This document shows positions 1 through 5,472 of a DNA stretch of 7,508 nt, piece after piece. The notes under the pieces were generated by a model. It worked only from the letters and a program-made list of their open reading frames with translations, did not search any database and was not told the origin of the DNA. Positions within the stretch are counted from its first letter, which is position 1; each line of letters opens with the position of its first letter. The position numbers were made by a program, and so were the translations under genes. The stretch is from an uncultured Methanobrevibacter sp. (GTDB lineage: Archaea > Methanobacteriota > Methanobacteria > Methanobacteriales > Methanobacteriaceae), in assembly GCA_902782595.1 (NCBI GenBank), contig CACZNW010000158.1, forward strand, positions 1 to 7,508. Reading direction: 5' to 3'.

Positions 1-10
1 TATAAATTTA
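1..10 (+). promoter_or_regulatory. Possible TATA box before the PfkB kinase
   Basis: The window opens with TATAAATTTA, which fits an archaeal TATA element. Transcription would then begin about 25 bases downstream, near 27-32, leaving a leader of only about ten bases before the ATG at 38. The upstream BRE element, if any, lies outside the window. In such AT-rich DNA TATA-like strings occur by chance, so this is only a candidate. Confidence 0.3.
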
Positions 11-37
11 TTAGATATCTTAAAGTAAGGTTTTAAA

Positions 38-970
38 ATGGAAATATTTGACAATGATTTAAATGCTGAAGTTATTGGATTTGGAGCGTTGAATGTGGAT
101 AAGCTCTATTCAGTGGAAAATATCGCATCTGAAGATGAGGAAAGTTTCATCAAAAGTGAAACTGACACTCCCGGCGGTTCAGCAGCCAATACTATAGTTG
201 GACTGTCCCGTTTAGGATGTTCAACATCCATAATAGGTAAAATAGCTGAAGATGAAGACGGGGACTTGATTGAATATCATTTGGCCATCAACGGAGTTTA
301 CTCAAATAATCTAATCTATTCAGAAAATGGTTCAACCGGAAAATGTCTTGGATTTGTTGATGAGAACGGTGAGAGATGCCTCTATATTGACCCAGGTGTT
401 AATGATGAAATCAAAATCGGGGAAATAAACCCGTTAAACATTATGAGATGTAAAATAATGCATTACACATCTTTTGTCGGTGATTCATTTAACACTCAGA
501 TTGAACTGCTTGAAAAACTCAGCGACCAGTGTGTTTTAAGTTTCGATCCGGGAATGCTATATGTTCAGAAAGGATTTGATGAATTAAAACCAATACTTGA
601 TAGAACTGATATACTGCTGATAAATGAATCGGAATTGCGATTATTATGTAATAATAATAAAAGTCCTTTAAAAGAATTGGCTATCGGATTTTTGGATCTG
701 GGAATTGAAACCGTTGTTGTAAAAAAAGGCTCAAAAGGAGTATTTGCAATAAATAACTCGCAGGAATGTGAAGTCGATGCATTCGAATGCAGTGTTGTAG
801 ATACCACTGGCGCCGGAGACAGCTTCAACAGTGGATTTCTATACTCCTTTTTAAAGGGGTATGACTTGGAAAAATCCTGCCGAATCGGAAACTGGGTGGC
901 CAGTAAATCTATTGAAGGATTTGGAATGGAAAAATTCCCCACTCTAAAAGATTTGGAGGAATTTTTTTAA
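38..970 (+). CDS. PfkB-family carbohydrate/nucleoside kinase
   Basis: This 310-residue protein is a cytoplasmic ribokinase-like (PfkB) kinase that transfers the gamma-phosphate of ATP, or of another donor, to a hydroxyl of a sugar or nucleoside. The length is normal for the family. Visible motifs are the substrate-side PGGSAAN at residues 45-51, the NESE magnesium/phosphate motif at 196-199, KKGSKG at 229-234, and the signature DTTGAGDSF at 255-263, which forms the anion hole and contains the expected catalytic base Asp261. All key residues are intact, so it should be active. The substrate cannot be read from sequence: archaeal members include nucleoside kinases, ribokinase-like enzymes and sugar kinases. 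The ATG at 38 is chosen because AAGG at 27-30 lies seven bases upstream and because the first beta strand (EVIGFGALNVD, residues 11-21) starts where expected. The polyferredoxin gene follows after 52 bases that contain a TATA-like box, so the two may be transcribed separately. Confidence 0.9.
   Translation: MEIFDNDLNAEVIGFGALNVDKLYSVENIASEDEESFIKSETDTPGGSAANTIVGLSRLGCSTSIIGKIAEDEDGDLIEYHLAINGVYSNNLIYSENGSTGKCLGFVDENGERCLYIDPGVNDEIKIGEINPLNIMRCKIMHYTSFVGDSFNTQIELLEKLSDQCVLSFDPGMLYVQKGFDELKPILDRTDILLINESELRLLCNNNKSPLKELAIGFLDLGIETVVVKKGSKGVFAINNSQECEVDAFECSVVDTTGAGDSFNSGFLYSFLKGYDLEKSCRIGNWVASKSIEGFGMEKFPTLKDLEEFF
962..968 (+). terminator. Oligo-T run at the end of the kinase gene
   Basis: Seven consecutive T residues cover the last two Phe codons and the first base of the stop codon. 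Archaeal RNA polymerase can terminate on U-rich tracts without a hairpin, and a candidate promoter for the next gene follows immediately. The tract is short and overlaps coding sequence, so any termination may be partial. Confidence 0.25.
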
Positions 971-982
971 TTAATAAAAATC

Positions 983-990
983 ATATAAAT
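983..990 (+). promoter_or_regulatory. Candidate TATA box for the polyferredoxin-CBS genes
   Basis: ATATAAAT sits in the 52-base gap, preceded by the A-rich stretch AATAAAAATC that could serve as a BRE. A start about 25 bases downstream, near 1010-1014, would give a short leader before the ATG at 1023. This is the best-placed promoter-like element for the polyferredoxin and the closely spaced genes after it. The whole gap is AT-rich, which limits confidence. Confidence 0.4.
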
Positions 991-1022
991 TTTATAAAAA
1001 AAATTATTAAGTTGGTATAAAA

Positions 1023-1853
1023 ATGAATGTATCTTTTATAAAACAGATAAAGGACCTTGAACGTGAAGTTCTCTTAAAATCTGTTGAATTAGATGATGAC
1101 GGTGATGATTTCCAATTTGAACTGGATGACTTCAGTACTGTTGAAGAAATATTTGCGGTTTCACCAAGATGTGTAAGGTGCAATACATGTGTCGGTGAAT
1201 GTCCGGTTAATGCAATCGAACCGGCCAATATTTTCAGAATGGCTAAAATAACTGACAAATGCGTGAAATGCGAAATCTGCATTCAGACATGCCCGGTTTC
1301 TGCGATAAAGCTTATTGATAATACAGTCAGCTATGACCATGAAGATGAAAGGAAAGTCATTGAATACAATCTGGCCAATGTCAGTTGCGCTCATAGAGTA
1401 GTTCGTATGAATAATATTTCAATTGATTATACAGTTGATGATAATAATTGGGATGACTGTGCCAACTTATGTCCAACAAACGCATTTACTCTTGAATTCA
1501 AGGAATTCTTTGAGAATTTAAATATGGATTTGGGGATAGAGCTAATTGATGATGAATTATATCCGTATATTAATGAAAAAATGTGTATTGGATGCGGTGC
1601 CTGTCGTGAAATATCACTAAATGACTTTGCGATAAATCTGGACAGATATATCGGTCCTATTATCCACTCCAGAGTAATAGAAGTCAACCGTGAGGCATGT
1701 GTGAACTGTTTTTTATGTGAAGAAAACTGCCCAACAGGTGCTATAGAGTTAGTGGACGGTGAGGTTGTCCTGGACAATGATAAATGTATAAGATGCATTG
1801 AATGTACAAATCATTGTCCTGTAGGAGCATTGAAAAGAGTAGAAATTGAATAA
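1023..1853 (+). CDS. Polyferredoxin with four intact and two degraded [4Fe-4S] motifs
   Basis: This 276-residue protein has no signal peptide or membrane segment and should be a cytoplasmic electron carrier or redox subunit. Four canonical CxxCxxCxxxCP motifs are present: Cys50/53/56/60, Cys80/83/86/90, Cys226/229/232/236 and Cys255/258/261/265, arranged as two ferredoxin-like pairs, one at each end. Between them lie two degraded modules. One keeps only Cys122 and the pair Cys146/Cys150 (CANLCP). The other has CIGCGAC at 188-194, with Ser198 where the fourth ligand would be. Residues 20-45 are strikingly acidic. Multi-cluster polyferredoxins are typical of methanogens, where they serve hydrogenases, formylmethanofuran dehydrogenase and heterodisulfide reductase. 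No such catalytic subunit is in the window, so its partner is unknown. No strong Shine-Dalgarno is visible before the ATG (only GTTGGTA at 1011-1017). The CBS gene begins 15 bases after its stop. Confidence 0.9.
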   Translation: MNVSFIKQIKDLEREVLLKSVELDDDGDDFQFELDDFSTVEEIFAVSPRCVRCNTCVGECPVNAIEPANIFRMAKITDKCVKCEICIQTCPVSAIKLIDNTVSYDHEDERKVIEYNLANVSCAHRVVRMNNISIDYTVDDNNWDDCANLCPTNAFTLEFKEFFENLNMDLGIELIDDELYPYINEKMCIGCGACREISLNDFAINLDRYIGPIIHSRVIEVNREACVNCFLCEENCPTGAIELVDGEVVLDNDKCIRCIECTNHCPVGALKRVEIE

Positions 1854-1857
1854 AAAT

Positions 1858-1862
1858 GAGGT
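1858..1862 (+). promoter_or_regulatory. Ribosome-binding site of the CBS gene
   Basis: GAGGT lies six bases before the ATG at 1869 and matches the archaeal anti-Shine-Dalgarno. It supports that start and independent initiation on a transcript shared with the polyferredoxin. Confidence 0.65.
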
Positions 1863-1868
1863 CTGTTT

Positions 1869-2504
1869 ATGAAAGCAAAAGAGTTAATGGATAAGGATTT
1901 CGTATATTTGAATGCGGAGGATACTGTTGTCGAAGCTTCAATAGCCATGGAACATGTCAGACGTTTTACCTGTCCTGTTGTAAATGATAATAAACAATTG
2001 ATTGGATGGGTTACAGCATTTGACATCACTAAAGGCTTAAGAGAGGGCAGTGAAAAGATTTCAGATGTAATGAGTAGTTGCAGAGAAGTTGCAACCGTTC
2101 ATGAAGATGACCCTGCTAGAAAAGCGGTGATTCTGACTGCCAACAATAAGTTTGTAACCGTTCCTGTTTTAAACGATGACAATCAGGTAATAGGTATGGT
2201 CCGTGCATGTGATATTGTGGAACTCCTGTCAAATCTTTACGATATCAAAGTTGAAAGCTTATACAAGGAAATGCAAAATCAGCTTAAAGGCGTAACCTGG
2301 GAAGAGCTGATGTCCGCATCCGCTTTGGTGTCTACAAAAACCACAGGTAAAAAGATTACTGCCGAAGAATATGAAGCAAATATTATGAATGCTACTTTTG
2401 GAGAAGCTATTTGGGCAACCGGAGGACTTGAAAAATTCTTCGCAGGTTTAATTTCCGTTGGAGAAATGGTAGTGGCAAGAAGAGTAGGTAGAGCGAAAAA
2501 ATAA
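1869..2504 (+). CDS. Two-CBS-domain protein with a C-terminal extra domain
   Basis: This 211-residue soluble protein carries a CBS pair: the first at about residues 3-60 (KELMDKDFVYLNAEDTV, then PVVNDNKQLIGWVTAFDI) and the second at about 63-120 (ISDVMSS, then VPVLNDDNQVIGMVRACDI). Each unit shows the typical 'P-V-v-[DN]-…-G-…-D-I' ending. Tandem CBS units form a Bateman module that usually binds adenine nucleotides or S-adenosylmethionine and regulates an attached or partner protein. Residues 123-211 form an alpha/beta-looking extension with GVTWEELM at 141-148, a Gly/Ala-rich stretch at 177-200 and a basic end (ARRVGRAKK). I do not recognise this extension as a named domain. Its fifteen-base separation from the polyferredoxin gene suggests they act together, possibly with the CBS protein sensing energy charge, but this is inference. 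The start is supported by GAGGT six bases upstream. Confidence 0.85.
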   Translation: MKAKELMDKDFVYLNAEDTVVEASIAMEHVRRFTCPVVNDNKQLIGWVTAFDITKGLREGSEKISDVMSSCREVATVHEDDPARKAVILTANNKFVTVPVLNDDNQVIGMVRACDIVELLSNLYDIKVESLYKEMQNQLKGVTWEELMSASALVSTKTTGKKITAEEYEANIMNATFGEAIWATGGLEKFFAGLISVGEMVVARRVGRAKK

Positions 2505-2510
2505 ATTAAA

Positions 2511-2516
2511 AGTGAT
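2511..2516 (+). promoter_or_regulatory. Ribosome-binding site that decides the epimerase start
   Basis: AGTGAT lies four bases before ATG at 2521 and resembles the archaeal GGTGAT core with one mismatch. The in-frame GTG at 2512 is part of this site, so it is more likely the ribosome-binding site than the start codon. Confidence 0.55.
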
Positions 2517-2520
2517 AACT

Positions 2521-3516
2521 ATGTGTGAATATAATGAATATCAGGATAAAACAATCCTCGTAACTGGAGGAGCAGGTTGTGTTGGAAGTAATTTAACCCG
2601 TAAATTTGCAGATCTGGGAGCTGAAAAAGTCATAATATTGGATAATCTTTCATCAGCATATGAATGGAATATTGCTCCCAGGGAAAATATAGAATTCATC
2701 CAGGGAGATATCTTGGATGATGCCGTTTTAAAAAGAGTCTTTAAACAAAAACCGGATTATGTCTACCATCTTGCGGCACACTTTGCAAATCAGAACAGTG
2801 TTGACAACCCGGAAAAGGATTTGATGGTAAATGGTATAGGTATTTTAAAGGTGCTTCAGTATGCACAGCTAACCGGAGTGGACAGATTCGTTTACTCATC
2901 ATCAGGCTGCGGAGTTTATGGACTTGAATCCAAAATGCCGTTCGAAGAACACGACATTTCAATCTCACTTCACACCCCCTATCAGGTAACAAAACTGTTG
3001 GGAGAACTTTACACCAACTATTTCCACAATTTATATGACATGAACATCGTCAATGCAAGATTTTTCAATGTATTCGGTCCGGGAGAGGTTCCGGGAAAAT
3101 ACAGAAATGTAATTCCCAACTTCATGTTCTGGTCTAAAAACGGACAGGCACTGCCTATTACCGGTGACGGTTCAGAAACAAGAGACTGGACTTTTGTAGA
3201 TGATATCTGCAACGGCCTGGTTGCTATGGGTATTGAAGAAGAGGCAATTGGTGAAGCAATAAACCTGGGTTCAGGCAAGGACCACAGAGTAATCGACATG
3301 GCAAACAAGGTAAATGCACTGACCGGAAACGAAGCCGGCATCAATTATGTCGCCCGCCGTGACTGGGATGCAAAAACCAAGCTACTCTCATCTATAGAAA
3401 AGGCAAAAGACATCCTCGGCTATTCTCCAAAGGTTTCATTTGATGACGGACTTGAAAGAACTCACGACTGGTTCTGTGAAAACTGGGATGACATTCAAAA
3501 ATCAGCCGAATTCTAA
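2521..3516 (+). CDS. NAD-dependent nucleotide-sugar epimerase/dehydratase (extended SDR)
   Basis: Read from the ATG at 2521 this is a 331-residue cytoplasmic enzyme of the extended short-chain dehydrogenase/reductase family, of normal length. The Rossmann NAD-binding motif TGGAGCVGSN spans residues 15-24 (GxxGxxG at Gly16, Gly19, Gly22). Asp41 ends strand two, and GDILD follows at 62-66. The active site shows YSSSGCGVYG at 125-134 and the catalytic pair Tyr154/Lys158 in PYQVTK. NARFFNVFGPG at 178-188 and SETRDWTFVDD at 218-228 are typical of UDP-glucose/UDP-GlcNAc 4-epimerases and related dTDP-sugar dehydratases; the exact substrate cannot be assigned. In pseudomurein-walled methanogens such enzymes supply amino-sugar or glycan precursors, and the gene directly precedes two surface-protein genes, 26 bases from the first. 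An upstream GTG at 2512 would add three residues (MIT), but it overlaps the ribosome-binding site. Confidence 0.88.
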   Translation: MCEYNEYQDKTILVTGGAGCVGSNLTRKFADLGAEKVIILDNLSSAYEWNIAPRENIEFIQGDILDDAVLKRVFKQKPDYVYHLAAHFANQNSVDNPEKDLMVNGIGILKVLQYAQLTGVDRFVYSSSGCGVYGLESKMPFEEHDISISLHTPYQVTKLLGELYTNYFHNLYDMNIVNARFFNVFGPGEVPGKYRNVIPNFMFWSKNGQALPITGDGSETRDWTFVDDICNGLVAMGIEEEAIGEAINLGSGKDHRVIDMANKVNALTGNEAGINYVARRDWDAKTKLLSSIEKAKDILGYSPKVSFDDGLERTHDWFCENWDDIQKSAEF

Positions 3517-3542
3517 ATCTGGAGAAATGGGAAGTTGAAATA

Positions 3543-5414
3543 ATGAAAAATAAATTAAAGATTTTATTAATACTAATTATTTTAGTGTTAAGCATTGGAA
3601 TTGTGTCGGCCAGCGATGATAATTCCACTGACGGATCTTTATTATTAAGTGACGATACGACAGATTCAGGAGACCTCCTGCAGGACGGGCCAGATAAGGA
3701 AATTCCGGTAGTATCCGTCAACTCTTCTAATGCACATTATGGTGAGTCCATTGACATTTATCTCAAGGATAAAAATGATGCTCCAATCACCAATCAGAAT
3801 CTGACAACAACAATTGACAATATTTCAAATACTCAACTTACTGACTTAGAGGGTAAAATCAGTTTAAAACTCAACTTCAAACCCGATAATTACCTATTGA
3901 ACGTTTATTTCAGGGGCAATGAAAACTTTTCAAGTATCAATCAGACATTTAATATTGGTGTTTTAAAGGCAAATGCTGAAATTATTCCTGTCGGCACAAC
4001 TGTTGTTAAGGGAGATTATTTTCACATTTATCTTAAAACCCTGAACGGAACTGCAATAACCAGTGAGGAAGTTTCATTCAGCGTTAACGGTAAAACTTAC
4101 ACCGCCAAAACCAATGGTGAAGGCAAAACAGGTTTTAAAGCTAATCTGGCTGCTGAAAAGTATTCCATAAGTGTAGCTTTTAGAGGCAATGACTATTTCA
4201 ATCCCGCTTCTGTGATTGCTGAGGTAACTGTCGTTGAACCCGCTACAATAACTATCGGAAACACCAGACTTTTAAGCAATGGTTATTTGAGGATTTATTT
4301 AAAATGCAACAATCCAAATCTGATTTCTAAAAAAACTGTTAAAATCACCGTTGGAAGTAAAACATTTACAAAAACCTCAAATTCTGAAGGAATAATCGTA
4401 TTTAAGCCGAATGCAGGTGTCGGAACATTTAAAGTAACCGTAACCTTCAACGGAGATTCGGATATGGGTGCGGCCTATGCCGAAAAAACAGTCACTGGTA
4501 TTAAAGGGGATGTTAAAAATCCTTTAAAACAGAAAATTCCTTTAAAAAACGGTCTTCCGGATGTTGATTTAATGCCTGGCAGTTATGTACTGGCTGATGA
4601 AGACATGACATACACTCTCACCAAGGCACAGTACCGTGACGTAATCAAAAGGGACAGTTACTGTTTATATCTGAATAATAAACTGTCAAAATACACATTC
4701 TTCAAATCAAAATCAGAACCCAAACTCAATCATATAATCAAACGTGAAAAATGGAATGTGATTGAGCGTGCAGTAAATACAAAGATTGTCAAAAAGAACA
4801 AAAAAGGATACTGGCCAAGTAAAATTACCGTATCCCTAAAAGGCAAGTCCTATACTTACAGCGAAGTCAGAGATGAGCAGAATACAGGTTATACCTGCGG
4901 TCCGACATCCGCAAGTATGTGTACTCAGGTTTTAAGAAATTATTTCAATGAGAAATATATGGCTCAACTTGCCGGAACCAGTTCATATTCCGGCTCAAGC
5001 ACAAGGGGTCTTAAAAAAGCCCTTGAAAAAAAGAATTTCAAATGCAGCATGTACTATAAAAAATCTTTTAATAAGGCTTTAAAACAACTTAAAAAAGGTG
5101 GATGTACTTTAGTTTTCCATACATGGAATCATTATGTGGCAATTTTAGATATAAGTAAAGACGGTAAGAAAGTTTTAGTTGGAAATCCTTCAGGAGATTA
5201 TGATCACGGCAGTCATGCAATTCCAACCAACTGGCTAACAGTCAAATACATGAAAAAGAGGTTTAATAATTATGATACTTCGGGTCTGATTGTTAAACTT
5301 AACTATAACTTAAAAAAGGCCACTAAAAATAAGATTAATTATTTCTATTCCAGTTTCGGCACTAAATGGGTCCGGCAAAATACCGGTGAAAGAATCCCTC
5401 AAATTGGTTATTAG
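3543..5414 (+). CDS. Secreted adhesin-like protein with C39-like cysteine-peptidase domain (paralogue 1)
   Basis: This 623-residue protein starts with a Sec signal peptide (basic MKNKLK, hydrophobic residues 7-21, likely cut after Val-Ser-Ala at 21-23). An acidic Ser/Asp-rich linker (24-54) is followed by three Ig-like beta repeats at about 55-140, 146-231 and 236-318. Residues 320-441 are helical and basic; 395-441 resemble a pseudomurein-binding repeat (WNVIERAVN, then WPSKITVSLKGKSYTYSEV). The C-terminal domain from about 442 shows Gln446, Cys452 in TCGPTSASM, His530 in NHYVAILD, and Asn548 or Asp554 as the third catalytic residue, matching C39/papain-like peptidases. There is no C-terminal membrane anchor, so retention may rely on wall binding. 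Six N-x-S/T sequons, at Asn27, 86, 93, 128, 133 and 168, lie in the N-terminal part and could be glycosylated. A likely role is cleavage of pseudomurein peptide bonds or of envelope proteins; this is inferred, not shown. GGAAGTTGA at 3530-3538 may be the ribosome-binding site. The gap to the epimerase gene (26 bases) leaves little room for a separate promoter. Confidence 0.85.
   Translation: MKNKLKILLILIILVLSIGIVSASDDNSTDGSLLLSDDTTDSGDLLQDGPDKEIPVVSVNSSNAHYGESIDIYLKDKNDAPITNQNLTTTIDNISNTQLTDLEGKISLKLNFKPDNYLLNVYFRGNENFSSINQTFNIGVLKANAEIIPVGTTVVKGDYFHIYLKTLNGTAITSEEVSFSVNGKTYTAKTNGEGKTGFKANLAAEKYSISVAFRGNDYFNPASVIAEVTVVEPATITIGNTRLLSNGYLRIYLKCNNPNLISKKTVKITVGSKTFTKTSNSEGIIVFKPNAGVGTFKVTVTFNGDSDMGAAYAEKTVTGIKGDVKNPLKQKIPLKNGLPDVDLMPGSYVLADEDMTYTLTKAQYRDVIKRDSYCLYLNNKLSKYTFFKSKSEPKLNHIIKREKWNVIERAVNTKIVKKNKKGYWPSKITVSLKGKSYTYSEVRDEQNTGYTCGPTSASMCTQVLRNYFNEKYMAQLAGTSSYSGSSTRGLKKALEKKNFKCSMYYKKSFNKALKQLKKGGCTLVFHTWNHYVAILDISKDGKKVLVGNPSGDYDHGSHAIPTNWLTVKYMKKRFNNYDTSGLIVKLNYNLKKATKNKINYFYSSFGTKWVRQNTGERIPQIGY
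3705..4496 (+). repeat. Three Ig-like repeats in paralogue 1
   Basis: Three units of about 83-86 residues (55-140, 146-231, 236-318) share a pattern: a strand with [DH]IYLK or RIYLK, a middle T-x-[ST]-[ND]-x-[EG]-G turn followed by F-K-x-N or a similar strand, and V-x-F-x-G-[ND] near the end. This is the usual form of bacterial/archaeal Ig-like stalk domains. The first unit is the most diverged. They are protein-level repeats; the DNA identity between units is low. Confidence 0.65.
4738..4765 (+). repeat. 28-base exact direct repeat, copy 1
   Basis: This stretch, coding for KREKWNVIE at the wall-binding-like segment, is identical over 28 bases to 6677-6704 in the second paralogue. It is the longest exact match I found between the two genes by eye. 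Confidence 0.85.
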
Positions 5415-5423
5415 GGGTTTTTT
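5414..5423 (+). terminator. Oligo-T terminator candidate after paralogue 1
   Basis: GGGGTTTTTT begins at the last base of the TAG stop. There is no obvious hairpin, but archaeal termination commonly uses U tracts alone. It would separate the two paralogues into different transcripts, or reduce read-through into the second. Confidence 0.4.
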
Positions 5424-5430
5424 CTAATTA

Positions 5431-5443
5431 ATTATTAATATTA
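5431..5443 (+). promoter_or_regulatory. Weak TATA-like element before paralogue 2
   Basis: ATTATTAATATTA is the most TATA-like string in the 58-base gap between the paralogues. A start about 25 bases downstream would fall near 5460-5465, on the ribosome-binding site, which is uncomfortably close. Either the true start is a little earlier or transcription comes from upstream. Confidence 0.22.
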
Positions 5444-5461
5444 TCTGTGTTTAATCGTTTC

Positions 5462-5467
5462 AGGTGA
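5462..5467 (+). promoter_or_regulatory. Ribosome-binding site that decides the start of paralogue 2
   Basis: AGGTGA is a strong archaeal Shine-Dalgarno five bases before the ATG at 5473. The in-frame GTG at 5464 lies inside it and is therefore an unlikely start. Confidence 0.75.
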
Positions 5468-5472
5468 ATTTC

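Noticed and set aside
565..942. Open reading frame on the minus strand within the kinase gene, and similar minus-strand frames over the polyferredoxin, epimerase and peptidase genes
   Set aside because: They lie wholly or almost wholly opposite well-supported genes, have no recognisable domains, and no convincing ribosome-binding sites; they are frame shadows.
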